From: Caballeronia fortuita
Lineage (GTDB): Bacteria; Pseudomonadota; Gammaproteobacteria; Burkholderiales; Burkholderiaceae
DNA: 64,000 bases
NCBI RefSeq assembly: GCF_001544835.2
Contig: NZ_FCNX02000002.1
Coordinates: 496,001-560,000, forward strand
Direction: 5' to 3'
The notes beneath the pieces were generated by a model. That model saw only the letters and a program-made list of their open reading frames with translations, ran no database searches and was not told where the DNA came from. Made by a program: the position numbers and the translations under genes. Positions 43,512 through 53,165 of the stretch are shown here, piece after piece; the stretch's first letter is position 1; each line of letters starts with the position of its first letter.

Positions 43512-45236
43512 CTAACGCCCCCCACCCCCATCATCCCCCCTCTCAAGAAAATCAAAATCACACCCCTTATCCGCCTGCATCACATGCAACTGATGCATCA
43601 CACCGAACCCGCGCTCGAACGGCCGCGTGGGCGCCGTCCACGCCGCTCTCCGCGCATCAAGCTCCGCCTCATCGACATCGAGATGCAATCGCCGCGCCGC
43701 CACATCCAACTCGACGATATCGCCATCCCTCACCAGCGCGAGCGGGCCGCCAACGAACGATTCCGGCGCCACATGCAGCACGCAAGCGCCATAACTCGTG
43801 CCGCTCATGCGCGCATCGGAGATACGGACCATATCGCGCACGCCCTGCCTCAAGAGCTTCCGCGGGATCGGCAACTGGCCCCACTCCGGCATGCCCGGCG
43901 CGCCGACCGGACCCGCGTGCTGCAACACGATCACCGAATCCGCGGTGACATCGAGCGCTTCATCGTCGATGCGCGCGGTCATGTCGGCGTGATCCCTGAA
44001 CACGACCGCCCGCCCGCGATGCTTCAGCAAATGCGCTTCCATCGCCGCCGGCTTGATGACCGCGCCATCCGGCGCGAGATTGCCCGTCAGCACGGCAAGG
44101 CCGTCGCTCGCAACCAGCGGATTGTCGCGACGGCGAATCACGTCTTCATCGAAAATCCGCGCGCCCGCGATGTTCTCGCCGAGCGTCGCGCCATTGACGG
44201 TGAGCTGAGTTCCATCGATCAAATCGCCGAGTTCCGCGAGCAGCGCACGCAGGCCGCCCGCATAGAAGAAGTCCTCCATCAGATACTTGCCCGCCGGGCG
44301 GATATTGCCGATCACCGGCGTCACACGCGCGAGCGCGTCGAAGCGCGCGGTCGTGAGCGGCACGCCCGCGCGGCGCGCAATTGCGACGAGATGCACGATG
44401 GCGTTCGTCGAGCCGGACAGCGCCAGCACGGTCGTCACGGCGTTATCGAAGGATTTCGGCGTCAGAATGTCCGACGGCTTCAAGTCCGTCCACACCATCT
44501 CGACTATGCGCTGCCCCGTCAGCGACGCATATTGCGCGTGCCGCGAATCCACCGCCGGAATCGACGCGAAGCCAGGCAGCGTCAGGCCGAGCGCTTCGGC
44601 GGCGCTCGTCATCGTCGATGCGGTGCCCATCGTCATGCAATGGCCGGCCGAGCGCGCGATCCCGCTTTCCACGCCCTTCCACTCGTCCTCGCCGATCTTG
44701 CCCGCGCGCAGTTCCGCCCAATACTTCCATGTGTCCGAGCCCGAGCCGAGCGTGCGGCCGTTCCAGTCGCCGCGCAGCATCGGGCCGGCGGGAAGATAGA
44801 TCGCGGGCAGATTCATGCTGATCGCGCCCATCAGCAGCGCGGGCGTGGTCTTGTCGCAACCGCCCATCAGCACGCAGCCGTCGAACGGATACGAGCGCAG
44901 CACTTCCTCGACTTCCATCGCAAGAAAATTGCGATAAAGCATGGTCGTCGGCTTCTGGAACGGCTCCGCGAGCGTCATCACCGGCATTTCGACGGGAAAG
45001 CCGCCCGCCTGCCACACGCCGCGCTTCACGTCCTCCACGCGCTGTCTGAAATGCGTGTGGCACGGGTTGATCTCGCTCCACGTGTTGATGACGGCGATCA
45101 CCGGCTTGCCCATGTAATCCGACGGGTGATAGCCCATCTGCGCCGTGCGCGACCGATGACCGAACGAGCGCAGATCGTTCACGCCGTACCAGCTATGGCT
45201 GCGCAGTTCTTCCGGCTTCTTGCGATTCGAAGTCAA
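43512..45236 (-). CDS. IlvD/Edd-family sugar-acid dehydratase
   Basis: 574 residues. The start [20 protein letters not shown], the cluster-binding Cys regions [20 protein letters not shown] and [14 protein letters not shown], and [20 protein letters not shown] place it in the dihydroxy-acid/6-phosphogluconate dehydratase family. The closest type is the L-arabinonate/pentonate dehydratases rather than biosynthetic IlvD. It should dehydrate an aldonic acid to a 2-keto-3-deoxy acid using an iron-sulfur cluster. It begins at TTG with GAGGGG seven bases upstream. No sugar transporter or other pathway gene is adjacent; the MarC gene is directly upstream. Confidence 0.85.
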   Translation of the reverse strand: MTSNRKKPEELRSHSWYGVNDLRSFGHRSRTAQMGYHPSDYMGKPVIAVINTWSEINPCHTHFRQRVEDVKRGVWQAGGFPVEMPVMTLAEPFQKPTTMLYRNFLAMEVEEVLRSYPFDGCVLMGGCDKTTPALLMGAISMNLPAIYLPAGPMLRGDWNGRTLGSGSDTWKYWAELRAGKIGEDEWKGVESGIARSAGHCMTMGTASTMTSAAEALGLTLPGFASIPAVDSRHAQYASLTGQRIVEMVWTDLKPSDILTPKSFDNAVTTVLALSGSTNAIVHLVAIARRAGVPLTTARFDALARVTPVIGNIRPAGKYLMEDFFYAGGLRALLAELGDLIDGTQLTVNGATLGENIAGARIFDEDVIRRRDNPLVASDGLAVLTGNLAPDGAVIKPAAMEAHLLKHRGRAVVFRDHADMTARIDDEALDVTADSVIVLQHAGPVGAPGMPEWGQLPIPRKLLRQGVRDMVRISDARMSGTSYGACVLHVAPESFVGGPLALVRDGDIVELDVAARRLHLDVDEAELDARRAAWTAPTRPFERGFGVMHQLHVMQADKGCDFDFLERGDDGGGGR

Positions 45237-45252
45237 ACGATGTCCCCTCGTT

Positions 45253-45927
45253 CTACTTGATGTTCAGCCGCACCGATGCAATCAGTTCGGCTAGCCCCAG
45301 CCACAGAATCTGCACGCCGATGCAGAAGATGATGAAGGCGAAAAGGCGCATCGCGACCTGCGTGCCGACCGCGCCGAGCAGGCGCTCCAGATGGCCCGCG
45401 AAGCGCACGCACAGATAAATGCTCGCGCACAGGATGACGAGCCCGACGCCCACGCCAGCGAGATGCACCGGCTGCAGTCCCTGACGCGGCGACCCCGTGC
45501 CGAGCGCGATGGCGACCGCGATCGCGCCCGGCCCGACGGTGATCGGCAACGTCAGCGGATAGAACGCCTTCGCGCGCAGCGACGCGCCGCCGCGCGGTCT
45601 GGGCGCGGCATCGACGCCGTCGGCGCCGTCGTCGTCATCCGGCGTCTGGAGGAGGCTCCAGCCCGCCATCGCGACAACGAGACCGCCCGCCACGCGCAGC
45701 ACCGGAATCGAAATGCCGAAGAACGACAGCACGTACGCGCCGATCGACAGCGACGCCAGCAGAATCACGAAACTGTTGATGCAGATGCGCCGGGCAAGCT
45801 CCGCGCGATCGGCGTCGCCGATATGCGGCAGCATGCTCAGCACGACGAGCGCCGTCGCGGGCGGATTGATGATCGGGAAGAGTCCGGCGACGATCACGAG
45901 AACCGTCTTGGCGAATTCGTTGAGCAT
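45253..45927 (-). CDS. MarC/UPF0056-family membrane protein
   Basis: 224 residues with six hydrophobic segments. [18 protein letters not shown] at the N-terminus and [20 protein letters not shown] in the middle are the MarC family blocks. A hydrophilic Asp-rich insert ([12 protein letters not shown]) lies between the two halves. Function unknown; it is not a multidrug determinant despite the historical name. ATG at 45927. It lies 16 bases upstream of the dehydratase gene in the same direction. Confidence 0.87.
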   Translation of the reverse strand: MLNEFAKTVLVIVAGLFPIINPPATALVVLSMLPHIGDADRAELARRICINSFVILLASLSIGAYVLSFFGISIPVLRVAGGLVVAMAGWSLLQTPDDDDGADGVDAAPRPRGGASLRAKAFYPLTLPITVGPGAIAVAIALGTGSPRQGLQPVHLAGVGVGLVILCASIYLCVRFAGHLERLLGAVGTQVAMRLFAFIIFCIGVQILWLGLAELIASVRLNIK

Positions 45928-46015
45928 GCGCGTCGTTGTCCGTTCGTCAAAGGCGTGCTGCAAGCCCGGACATTGTGCAGCCAACTCGGCGCGCGTGCGC
46001 GAATTTACATCGTGG

Positions 46016-46357
46016 TCAGACGAACGGCGCGGCGAGGATCAGCGTGCACTCGGTCAGAAACGATCCGAGCCCGACGCCGATCAGCACGCGCGCGATGAGC
46101 GTCCACACGCGGCGATCGACGTTGCCCGAGCAGCGCCACGCGAGCGCGCACCACAGCAGATACAGCGCCGCGCACACGGCGAATACGCCCAGCATGCCGG
46201 GCCAGAACCAGACGGTGATCAGCAGAAATGATTCGGGAGCGACGCCGCTCGTCCAGAGGTCGAGGTAGACGAACCACCACGCCACGTGGATCGGCACGCC
46301 CAACAGCCACCAGACTTTCCAGAAGCGTTCTTCTCCGCGCCAGGCCTTGCGCAACAT
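46016..46357 (-). CDS. Small hypothetical membrane protein
   Basis: 113 residues with three hydrophobic segments (VWWLLGVPIHVAWWFVYLDLW, then a Phe/Leu/Val-rich one, then LIARVLIGVGLGSFLTE; the first is quoted only in part by this description). Basic N-terminus MLRKAWRGEERFWK. The start at 46357 avoids a low-complexity Arg/Gly-rich 5' extension. I do not recognise a family. Confidence 0.55.
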   Translation of the reverse strand: MLRKAWRGEERFWKVWWLLGVPIHVAWWFVYLDLWTSGVAPESFLLITVWFWPGMLGVFAVCAALYLLWCALAWRCSGNVDRRVWTLIARVLIGVGLGSFLTECTLILAAPFV

Positions 46358-46434
46358 GCGTCGTCGTGCGGTGAAAGGAGGCACGCATTTTACTCCACGC
46401 GCCCGCCCTCGCGCCCTCTCGCCCTCTCGCCCGC

Positions 46435-47193
46435 TCACGCAGACAGGCTGCGGCGCTTCGCCTCGATACGCGTGATGAGGCGTTGCAGCACATTCTCCGC
46501 CGCGCCCGACAGCCGCACGAAGCGAAAGCCGACGACATAGCGCACGTCGCCGCGCGGCGTCGTCACCGAGCGCGGCGACACGAGTTCGAGATCGACGGGC
46601 AGCGCCGCGCCCGGACCGAGATGGAGCACGACGTCGTCGAAGAGCGTGCCGGGCGCGGTTTCCGAGAGACGCGGCGTGTCCATGCGCAGCGCGATGCCGC
46701 CGAGCGACAGATCGTGCACTTCGTAGCGGAACGGCTCGCCGTCGGCGAATGCGCCCTTCGCGTAGAACGGTTCGAGAATCGGCGCCGGCACGCGAAAGAA
46801 CTCGCGCCGCTGGAAGTGATAGAGCTTGTCGGGGAAAGATACTTCGAACGCTTGCCGGCCTTCGTAGGTCACGGCATGCGCGGCGGGCGTCGTGAATTCG
46901 ACGCGCACGCCGTCCGGCGCGCCCTTGAAATACAACTGCGGCGCCGCGAGCAGCGCGCGATTGTCCGACTCGACGCCGCCCCAGTCGAACACGATGCGCG
47001 CCTCGCGCACGTCGATTTCCAGCAATTGCGTGACGATCTGGCCGTGTCCGCTCGTCACCGTCAGCATGTCGCGCCGTTGCACGAGACTGCGCAGAACGAT
47101 CGATATCTCCGATGGCGTGTGCCGCGCGAAGCGCTCATGATCTTCCGCGAATTTTTCGATGTCGGATGCGTGCGGCAACGGTTCGGCGAGCAT
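46435..47193 (-). CDS. ycgR: YcgR-type PilZ flagellar brake protein
   Basis: 252 residues, normal length for YcgR. The N-terminal YcgR domain is followed by a PilZ domain with QRREFFRVPAP (RxxxR) and DLSLGGIAL (D/NxSxxG), the c-di-GMP-binding residues. On binding c-di-GMP, YcgR slows the flagellar motor. No flagellar gene is adjacent; single-gene unit. Its presence beside the Nfr locus 6 kb away means two c-di-GMP receptors in the window. Confidence 0.9.
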   Translation of the reverse strand: MLAEPLPHASDIEKFAEDHERFARHTPSEISIVLRSLVQRRDMLTVTSGHGQIVTQLLEIDVREARIVFDWGGVESDNRALLAAPQLYFKGAPDGVRVEFTTPAAHAVTYEGRQAFEVSFPDKLYHFQRREFFRVPAPILEPFYAKGAFADGEPFRYEVHDLSLGGIALRMDTPRLSETAPGTLFDDVVLHLGPGAALPVDLELVSPRSVTTPRGDVRYVVGFRFVRLSGAAENVLQRLITRIEAKRRSLSA

Positions 47194-47357
47194 GATGGTC
47201 CAATCTGTTCAGTTGGGACAGCGAGCGGCGGCTACCAGGTTCGCTCATGTTGCCCGAAACAAATCGGCTTCGGTACGTCGGTAACGACTAGATTTTCACG
47301 GTAATTCAGCGTTTTGCAGAGCAGCAAACGCTTTGTCTTACGTATTCCTTTCGAAAA

Positions 47358-47393
47358 TGAGAAAAGCCGGACATCCGTCGCCGGCTTCTCTCC
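47358..47393 (-). terminator. Terminator of the diiron-oxygenase-like gene
   Basis: On the minus strand AGCCGG and CCGGCT with flanking GAGA/TCTC pairing form a hairpin, followed by TTTTCTCATTTTC. It starts just after the stop at 47400. Confidence 0.6.
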
Positions 47394-47399
47394 TGGGCT

Positions 47400-48386
47400 T
47401 TACGCGAGCGCATCCAGCTCGCTTGCGAGCGCGCGGCGGCGGATCGGCGCGAGCGCCGCGCCGAGGCGTTCGCCCTGCGCTTCGCTGATCATGCCCGACA
47501 GAATCTGGCCGAAGCGCGGTTCGTCGACGCCGGAAATGATGTACTGCCAGCGATACGCATCGATCAGTCCCGCATGCACGCACGCTTCTTCGTCAGCGGA
47601 CAGCGCGCGGTCGAGCAGCGTGACGAAGTAATGTGCATCGGCGGCGGCTTGCGCCTGCATCATGCCGTCGATGGCCGCGACGAGTTCGATCAGATCGCCG
47701 ATCGCCGCGTCGCGCGTGTCGTCGTCGATACGGGCGTCTTCGCGCAGCCACTCCAGTTCGTCGATGATCGCGTGCTGCGACTCCTCCTTCCAGTGGAACA
47801 GGAAGATGTCCTTGAAAAGCGGCGACAGCGTCGCGTCGCTCTCCATGCTCTGCCGGTAATGCACCTGCGTGACGATTTCGACGCAACACGTCAGCGCGAG
47901 AATCGACCATGTCGATTTGCCGAGCACGAATGCAGCGACCTCGTCGGCCTGCGCGGCGAAGCGGTAACCGGGCGGCAGCGCCTGCGCGGCGAGCGCCTCG
48001 ACGCGCCGGAACAGTTCCTGATGCTTCAGCTCTTCGTCGGTGAAGCGGACGATCGCCTCCAGCGCGGTCTGATCGCCGAGCGCGTGATCGCGGCCGACTT
48101 CGAGCATCTTCGCGCCGACGAATCGCTCGATCATGCCGAACATGTTCGCGTACGTGCGGCCCTGAATCTGCGACATCAGGCGGCGTTCGCGCGCGTCCAG
48201 GAACGGCAGCCGGTCCACTTCGGAGAGCCCGTCGGGCATGAATTTGTGCGCGGGATCGAAGTGACGGCCGCGCAGGACGTCGCGATCGATGTCCCAGCGG
48301 ATACGGCGCGATACTTCGATGCACTTCGCATAACGTTGCTGCGGGCTGATCTTCGGGGAACGGGACTCGTGCTGAACGGCTTTCAT
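47400..48386 (-). CDS. AurF-like/ferritin-like diiron protein
   Basis: 328 residues. Two helices with the diiron pattern are visible: RFTDEELKHQELFRRV (ExxH) and FHWKEESQHAIIDELEW (ExxH), plus TCCVEIVTQVHY with a further Glu. This fits the p-aminobenzoate N-oxygenase (AurF)/ferritin-like oxygenase group. Such enzymes oxidise amines or hydroxylate small molecules with O2. The substrate is unknown. ATG at 48386 with GGAG upstream. The hydrolase-LuxR gene lies 219 bases upstream on the same strand and may control it. Confidence 0.75.
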   Translation of the reverse strand: MKAVQHESRSPKISPQQRYAKCIEVSRRIRWDIDRDVLRGRHFDPAHKFMPDGLSEVDRLPFLDARERRLMSQIQGRTYANMFGMIERFVGAKMLEVGRDHALGDQTALEAIVRFTDEELKHQELFRRVEALAAQALPPGYRFAAQADEVAAFVLGKSTWSILALTCCVEIVTQVHYRQSMESDATLSPLFKDIFLFHWKEESQHAIIDELEWLREDARIDDDTRDAAIGDLIELVAAIDGMMQAQAAADAHYFVTLLDRALSADEEACVHAGLIDAYRWQYIISGVDEPRFGQILSGMISEAQGERLGAALAPIRRRALASELDALA

Positions 48387-48605
48387 GTGCTGACTCCGGA
48401 ACGACTCTGCGTCGATGACTTGCGATGGGCCGAGCGCCGATGAAGGCGCTTGCGTCGAACAGGTCGGCGTTGGGTCGTGCGTCGCGTCACCGTTCTGCGA
48501 AGCATTGTCGAGAGCGGCGCGTTTTCGCACATGAGGCGCAAGTCCCGGTCGCGGGCCGGGACAGCTCGATCTGGCGGGCAGGAAGCAGGACGTGTGTCCC
48601 GGCGT

Positions 48606-49691
48606 TCAGGGAGCGGGCGCGTCGAAGCCCGCGCGGCGCGCGAGCACGATCGCCTGCGCGCGACTCTCGACTTCGAGCTTCGCGAAGATGCTGGTGATGT
48701 GATTGCGCACGGTCTTTTCGCTCAGCGCAAGGCGCGCGGCGATCTGCGCGTTGTCGCGCCCTCCCGCGAGCAATTCGACGATATCGCGCTCGCGCGGCGT
48801 CAACGCGGAGAACGCAGGATCGCTCGCTTGCGCCGATGGCAGGAACGCGCGCACTTCCTCGCGCCAGCGTTGCCACGCAGCATCGGATTCGAGCGTGAGG
48901 TGGTTCTCGCTTTCGAGCGGCACGAAGCGCGCGCCGGGAATCTGCCCGGCGAGCAGACGGCTTTCGTCGAACGGCACGCGCGCATCGCCGCTCGCGTGCA
49001 GCACGAGCGTCGGGCACTGCACCTGCGGCAGCAGTTCGACCACGTCGATCTCGTTGAACACGCGCATGATGCGCGCGGCGTTGCGCGGCGTGGTCGTCAG
49101 GCGTTCGAGTTCGTTGAACCAGTGATGCTGTTCCGGCGTGCCGCCCGGAATGAACTGCGTCGTGAAGAACTGGCGGAACGCCGGATTGTGCTTGCCCCAG
49201 CCGAGTTCCGCGAGTTTCACGAGCATTTCGGCTTCTTCGTGCTGCGCCGGATCGCACGTACGTTTCAAACGGCCGCGCGCATAGCCGCCGTGCAGCACGA
49301 GATGCGTGACGCGTTCGGGATGCGCGACCGCGTACGCCACCGCAATCGACGCGCCCTGCGATATCCCCAGCAGCGGAAAGCGTTCGAGCCCGCTCGCCTC
49401 GACGACGGTTTCGAGATCGCGCAGCCAGGCGTCGAAGGAAATATCGCCGACGTCGCGATCGGACAGACCGCAGCCGCGCTGATCGTAGCGAATCAGCGTG
49501 TGACGGCTGCACAGTTCGAGCATCAGATGGCTCCAGACCGGGCTCGTGAAATCGAGCTCCAGATGACTGAGCCAGTTAGCCGCCTTGATGAGCGGCGGCC
49601 CGGCGCCGCATGTCGCGTACGCGATGCGCACGCCGTCGCTCGCGGTGCAAAGGCGGATGTGCTGCCGTGGCGTGGGCGGGCGCGGCATCAT
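48606..49691 (-). CDS. Alpha/beta hydrolase fused to a LuxR-type DNA-binding domain
   Basis: 361 residues. Residues 1-275 form an alpha/beta hydrolase: RYDQRGCGLSDRD, nucleophile elbow LGISQGAS, acid in HASGDARVPF, and His in SENHLTLES. Residues 295-355 form a LuxR/FixJ helix-turn-helix: LTPRERDIVELLAGGRDNAQ and LSEKTVRNHITSIFAKLEV. The hydrolase part is probably a small-molecule sensor or a ligand-degrading sensor for the regulator. The diiron protein gene follows in the same direction. ATG start is the first of two in frame. Confidence 0.87.
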   Translation of the reverse strand: MMPRPPTPRQHIRLCTASDGVRIAYATCGAGPPLIKAANWLSHLELDFTSPVWSHLMLELCSRHTLIRYDQRGCGLSDRDVGDISFDAWLRDLETVVEASGLERFPLLGISQGASIAVAYAVAHPERVTHLVLHGGYARGRLKRTCDPAQHEEAEMLVKLAELGWGKHNPAFRQFFTTQFIPGGTPEQHHWFNELERLTTTPRNAARIMRVFNEIDVVELLPQVQCPTLVLHASGDARVPFDESRLLAGQIPGARFVPLESENHLTLESDAAWQRWREEVRAFLPSAQASDPAFSALTPRERDIVELLAGGRDNAQIAARLALSEKTVRNHITSIFAKLEVESRAQAIVLARRAGFDAPAP

Positions 49692-49784
49692 CGGATGATG
49701 GGTATGTAGGGACTACGTACAAAATCGATGCGCGCGCGACAGCCCCGCGCGACGCTCCATGCTCGCGCGTAATGGATTAGAAAG

Positions 49785-51122
49785 TCAAGGACGGCGCGCG
49801 CTGCGCACCTGGCTCGCGAGATCGCCGTGATGCATCGCGAGGGCGCGCAGCGACGGCCACATATGCATGTAGTGGACCATGAAGCTGTCGCGCGACTGCA
49901 ACTGATACGGCGTGTTGATCGTCACGCAATCGAAGAGTTCGCGGTTGCCGGCGAGGCCGTGACGCTGCAGCACGTTGATGAACACGTCCTGATCGCCGCC
50001 GCTCGCATACGTCGACGATTTATCCGCAATACCGCCTATGCTGCGATCGATCTCCGACAGGACATCGAGATTCTGCGGCGTGTTGCGAAAGCCCATGATG
50101 CCCGAGTTGAACTGCCAGCTCACGTCGGTTGCGATCACCCGATTGCGGTGCGCGAGAAGCGGTTCGAGCGGCCTGCTCTGATCGGCGATGAGCACATCCG
50201 CGTCGATCCAGAGGACCCATTCGTGTTCGGGAAGATGACGCAGCAACACCCACGGCTTGACCCAGTTGCCGCTCGTGGACTCGCCCGCTTCCGGCGGCAC
50301 GTCGCGATAGAGATGCAGCGCGTAGCCGTGCCGCTCGCAATAACGCCGCAGATTGCGCTCGGCGATAGCGCCGTACTCGCGGATGTTCGGCGTATAGAGC
50401 ATCGCGAGCGCGACGGGCGCATGACGGTTTAGCGCCTCGTAGCGTGCATCGCCTTCGTCCGGCAAAGGGAGAACGAGGTAAGGCAGGCCGCGCGCCTGAT
50501 GATCGTTGATGTGCTCGGCGAGCAGGTCGCGCAGGCCGGCGAAAACCGGCTGATCATTCGGCGCGTCGGGCTGATCGCCGATTGCGATCGCGAAGGCGGG
50601 CCATTCCGTCCATATCGGCGACACATGCAGCGCGGCGAGTAACACGGGCATGTACCCTTCTATCCTGATGTTGAACGGCTGCGGTCCGAGCGCGCTCAGC
50701 AAGGCGGTTTCGTCAGCGAGCGCGCGGCCGAACTTCGCGCCGTCGCAAAGCCGCTCCACGCGCTCGCGCGCGGCGGCCGTGTTGCGCCAGAGCTGGAACG
50801 CAGCCATTACGTCCGTGCAATTGGCATCTCGATAGGACACGAGCCAGTCCCGGCTTTCGTCGCGCATGAAGGTCTCGCACGGCACGTCGCGCAGCAGCAG
50901 GCAATCCTGCGTCAACAAGAGTACGAGATCGCCGTCGGCGCAGGCGCGCAGCTTTCGCAGCAGCGTCTGATACTTGAGCAGCATGCGCAGATGCGGCCAG
51001 CCGATCGCGCTCGTATCGACATAGTCGTGCGTATAGGCGCGACGCGCGCAATAGCGGCGATGATTTTCGAATGATGCGCGAGCGCTATCGTCGGCGAAAA
51101 AACTGATGACGTGAGTCGTCAT
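49785..51122 (-). CDS. GT34-like galactosyl/mannosyl transferase family protein
   Basis: 445 residues. The C-terminal half holds WVLWIDADVLI (the DxD metal/nucleotide-sugar site) and FNSGIMGFRNTPQNLDVL, YASGGDQDVFINVLQ, the pattern of GMA12/MNN10 (GT34) transferases. The N-terminal half (HVISFFADDSARASFENHRR; LVLLLTQDCLLL) looks like a second, glycosyltransferase-like domain. The ATG at 51122 has AAGGAG upstream. No signal peptide, so it acts in the cytoplasm, perhaps on a surface polysaccharide. It is not next to the polysaccharide operons. Confidence 0.75.
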   Translation of the reverse strand: MTTHVISFFADDSARASFENHRRYCARRAYTHDYVDTSAIGWPHLRMLLKYQTLLRKLRACADGDLVLLLTQDCLLLRDVPCETFMRDESRDWLVSYRDANCTDVMAAFQLWRNTAAARERVERLCDGAKFGRALADETALLSALGPQPFNIRIEGYMPVLLAALHVSPIWTEWPAFAIAIGDQPDAPNDQPVFAGLRDLLAEHINDHQARGLPYLVLPLPDEGDARYEALNRHAPVALAMLYTPNIREYGAIAERNLRRYCERHGYALHLYRDVPPEAGESTSGNWVKPWVLLRHLPEHEWVLWIDADVLIADQSRPLEPLLAHRNRVIATDVSWQFNSGIMGFRNTPQNLDVLSEIDRSIGGIADKSSTYASGGDQDVFINVLQRHGLAGNRELFDCVTINTPYQLQSRDSFMVHYMHMWPSLRALAMHHGDLASQVRSARRP

Positions 51123-51234
51123 GGCGATGCTCCTTGGGCCGCGTGTCCGGGATTTTGTCCCCGCCCTTGGCGCCCAGGCAAGCGCCCAGACAGTTTGTTT
51201 CAACGTCGGGTTCAGGAAGCCACGATCGTTTCGC

Positions 51235-51867
51235 TCAGCGTTTCGCGCGCAGCGGCAGCGTGCCGATGAACTGGTCGATTGCCGCGAACAGCGCCGCGCG
51301 GCGCACGCCGTCCTGCGCCTGAATCGACAGGCCTGCGAACAGCGTCATGCACAGCGCGGCGAGCGCCTCTACATCGGTGCGGGCGTCGAGTTCGCCATGT
51401 TCGACGCCTTGCGCGAGCCGCGCCGCGACGATCGACGCGACCTTGCGACGGCGCTTCTGCATCTCCGCGCGCAGCTTCGCGTGCTCGTTGCCGACGGACA
51501 TCGCGCCGAGAAAGATCATGCAGCCGCGCGGCGTGCGCGAGCCGGTGAACAACTCGACGCTCGCGCGGAACATCGCGCGCAAGCCATCGCGCACGGATTC
51601 ATGCGCCTGAAACAGCCTGAGCGCCGCGCCGCCTTCGGCGTCCGTGTAGAGTTCGACCGCCTCGCGATACAGGTCTTCCTTGCTGCCGAACGCTGCATAG
51701 AGGCTCGGCGAATTGATGCCCATGGCACCGACGAGATCGGCCATCGAGCAAGTGTCGAAGCCCTTCGCCCAGAACACTTTCATTGCGTTTCGCAGCGCCG
51801 CATCGCGGTCGAACGTGCGCGGGCGTCCGCGCGTCTTGTGCTGCGTTTCGCGCATTTCCGACGACAT
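51235..51867 (-). CDS. TetR/AcrR-family repressor
   Basis: 210 residues. The helix-turn-helix lies in AMKVFWAKGFDTCSMADLVG and INSPSLYAAFGSKEDLYREA, with the family linker RGRPRTFDRD before it. The C-terminal ligand domain is of the type found in regulators near oxidoreductase genes. AAGGAG precedes the ATG. It is divergent from a small secreted protein gene, with two near-identical palindromic 16-mers between them. Confidence 0.9.
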   Translation of the reverse strand: MSSEMRETQHKTRGRPRTFDRDAALRNAMKVFWAKGFDTCSMADLVGAMGINSPSLYAAFGSKEDLYREAVELYTDAEGGAALRLFQAHESVRDGLRAMFRASVELFTGSRTPRGCMIFLGAMSVGNEHAKLRAEMQKRRRKVASIVAARLAQGVEHGELDARTDVEALAALCMTLFAGLSIQAQDGVRRAALFAAIDQFIGTLPLRAKR

Positions 51868-51922
51868 GTCTCGCTCCTTCTGGCGTGCCTGTGATTACTG
51901 CACGCAACGCAATTCTGAATTA

Positions 51923-51993
51923 TGTGTCGATCGTAACAAACATACTGGACGCTGTCGCGCGCCGATGTTTAAATATCTGTGTCGATCGTTACA
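51923..51993. promoter_or_regulatory. Two operator-like 16-base repeats between tetR-type gene and secreted protein gene
   Basis: TGTGTCGATCGTAACA (51923-51938) and TGTGTCGATCGTTACA (51978-51993) differ at one base and are 55 bases apart. Each is a near-palindrome around CGATCG (TGT ... ACA), the usual form of TetR operators. One lies near each promoter. Confidence 0.7.
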
Positions 51994-52022
51994 TTAATCT
52001 CGCGTCTTTCAGGAGTCTCGTC

Positions 52023-52295
52023 ATGAAATCCACTTTGTCCGCGCTTGCCGCAGCGTTGTTGCTCGCAAGCCCCTTGGTGTCGTTCGCGCAATCTACGGAG
52101 ACCGCGGCATCGCCCGCGCCGTATTCGGTGTTCGTCGATCAGCCGACCGGCTTTACGTTCGTGAAGATGCCGTCGGGATGGAAATTCGTCGGCGCGGTGT
52201 CGACGGAAGAAGCGCAGCATGTGCCGGCCAATGTGCTGACGTCAGTGTTGCCCGCGGATTCCGCGCGCGCCATCGATACGGCATCGGTGAAGTAA
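52023..52295 (+). CDS. Small secreted protein, divergent from TetR gene
   Basis: 90 residues. Signal peptide MKSTLSALAAALLLASPLVS with FAQ cleavage, then SVFVDQPTGFTFVKMPSGWK and a C-terminal stretch rich in Val/Ala. AGGAG precedes the ATG. Unknown function. The promoter region carries two TetR-type operators, so it is probably repressed by the divergent regulator. Confidence 0.7.
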   Translation: MKSTLSALAAALLLASPLVSFAQSTETAASPAPYSVFVDQPTGFTFVKMPSGWKFVGAVSTEEAQHVPANVLTSVLPADSARAIDTASVK

Positions 52296-52304
52296 GCGTG
52301 GGCG

Positions 52305-53165
52305 TCAGCGCCGCCGGTAGGCATCCAGCAGGCCTTGCACCAGTTCCGCCGCCACATAATGCGGCCCATCGAAGAGATAGGTCTTGAAGCCTCGATACGC
52401 ATCGATCTGCGGCTTCAGTTCATCGGCGCTCGCCGCGCGGAACCCGCCGCCCACTTGCGGGCGGAACGCCTCCGCGATGATCCGCACACGCTTGTGCCCG
52501 AGCTTCGCGGCAAGCTGCTCCGCGTACTCGCGCGCGATCTTCGGTTCGCGCGCGTACACGCCGCAGCCGTCCTGCAGCAACACGCCGACATCGCGCGGCA
52601 GCCATTGATCGAGCCATTCCGCGAGCGCCGCGCCGCCCACGTTCGCGCGATCGTACACGCTGATCCATAAAGGCCTCGGCAACGCATCGAGCAACGAGCG
52701 CAGCGTGCTCGCGGTCTGCCAGGTCGGATCGATCTCGACGGGAAAGTAATAGCCGGTCACATGAACGGGCGGACGAAAATCCGCAAGCTGCATCGATTCG
52801 ATCGCGAGTTGCGCTGCGTTCGCGCGCGCCGCCGCTTCGTCGAAACGTCCGGCGAGCCCGACGATCACATCGCGCGCCCACGGCTCCCGCCCGATGCGCT
52901 CCCAGTCCGGCATCCGCGCCGCCGCGCGCATCCCGGTGCCCGGCACGAACGCGATACCGTCCACCGCCGTCCATTGCACGATGAGTTCGCGCGCGCCGAT
53001 CCGGTCCCAGGCGCCGCGCGGATCGGCATGGGCGTTATCGGGCTGCCAGACGATGCCGTCGACGAGACGCATGCGCGAGGCGTCCGCGTTCGCTGCGCTG
53101 GACATGCAGCAGGCGCAGGCGAGCGCAGCGGACACGGTGAACGAGGCAAGTAGCGAGCGCATCAT
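52305..53165 (-). CDS. Secreted protein downstream of nfrA (YbcH position)
   Basis: 286 residues. Signal peptide SLLASFTVSAALACACC with a possible lipoprotein Cys or AANA cleavage. The body has TIM-barrel-like blocks (RELIVQWTAVDGIAFVPG; VTGYYFPVEIDPTW; LPRPLWISVYDRANVGG; GVLLQDGCGV), suggesting a glycoside-hydrolase-like fold of the DUF4434 kind. The start overlaps the nfrA stop as TGATG. In E. coli the nfrB-nfrA pair is also followed by a secreted protein of similar size, YbcH; homology is inferred from position and size only. Confidence 0.7.
   Translation of the reverse strand: MMRSLLASFTVSAALACACCMSSAANADASRMRLVDGIVWQPDNAHADPRGAWDRIGARELIVQWTAVDGIAFVPGTGMRAAARMPDWERIGREPWARDVIVGLAGRFDEAAARANAAQLAIESMQLADFRPPVHVTGYYFPVEIDPTWQTASTLRSLLDALPRPLWISVYDRANVGGAALAEWLDQWLPRDVGVLLQDGCGVYAREPKIAREYAEQLAAKLGHKRVRIIAEAFRPQVGGGFRAASADELKPQIDAYRGFKTYLFDGPHYVAAELVQGLLDAYRRR

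Noticed and set aside
43584..45260. 558-codon open frame on the plus strand
   Set aside because: Antisense of the IlvD/Edd dehydratase; His/Arg-rich shadow.
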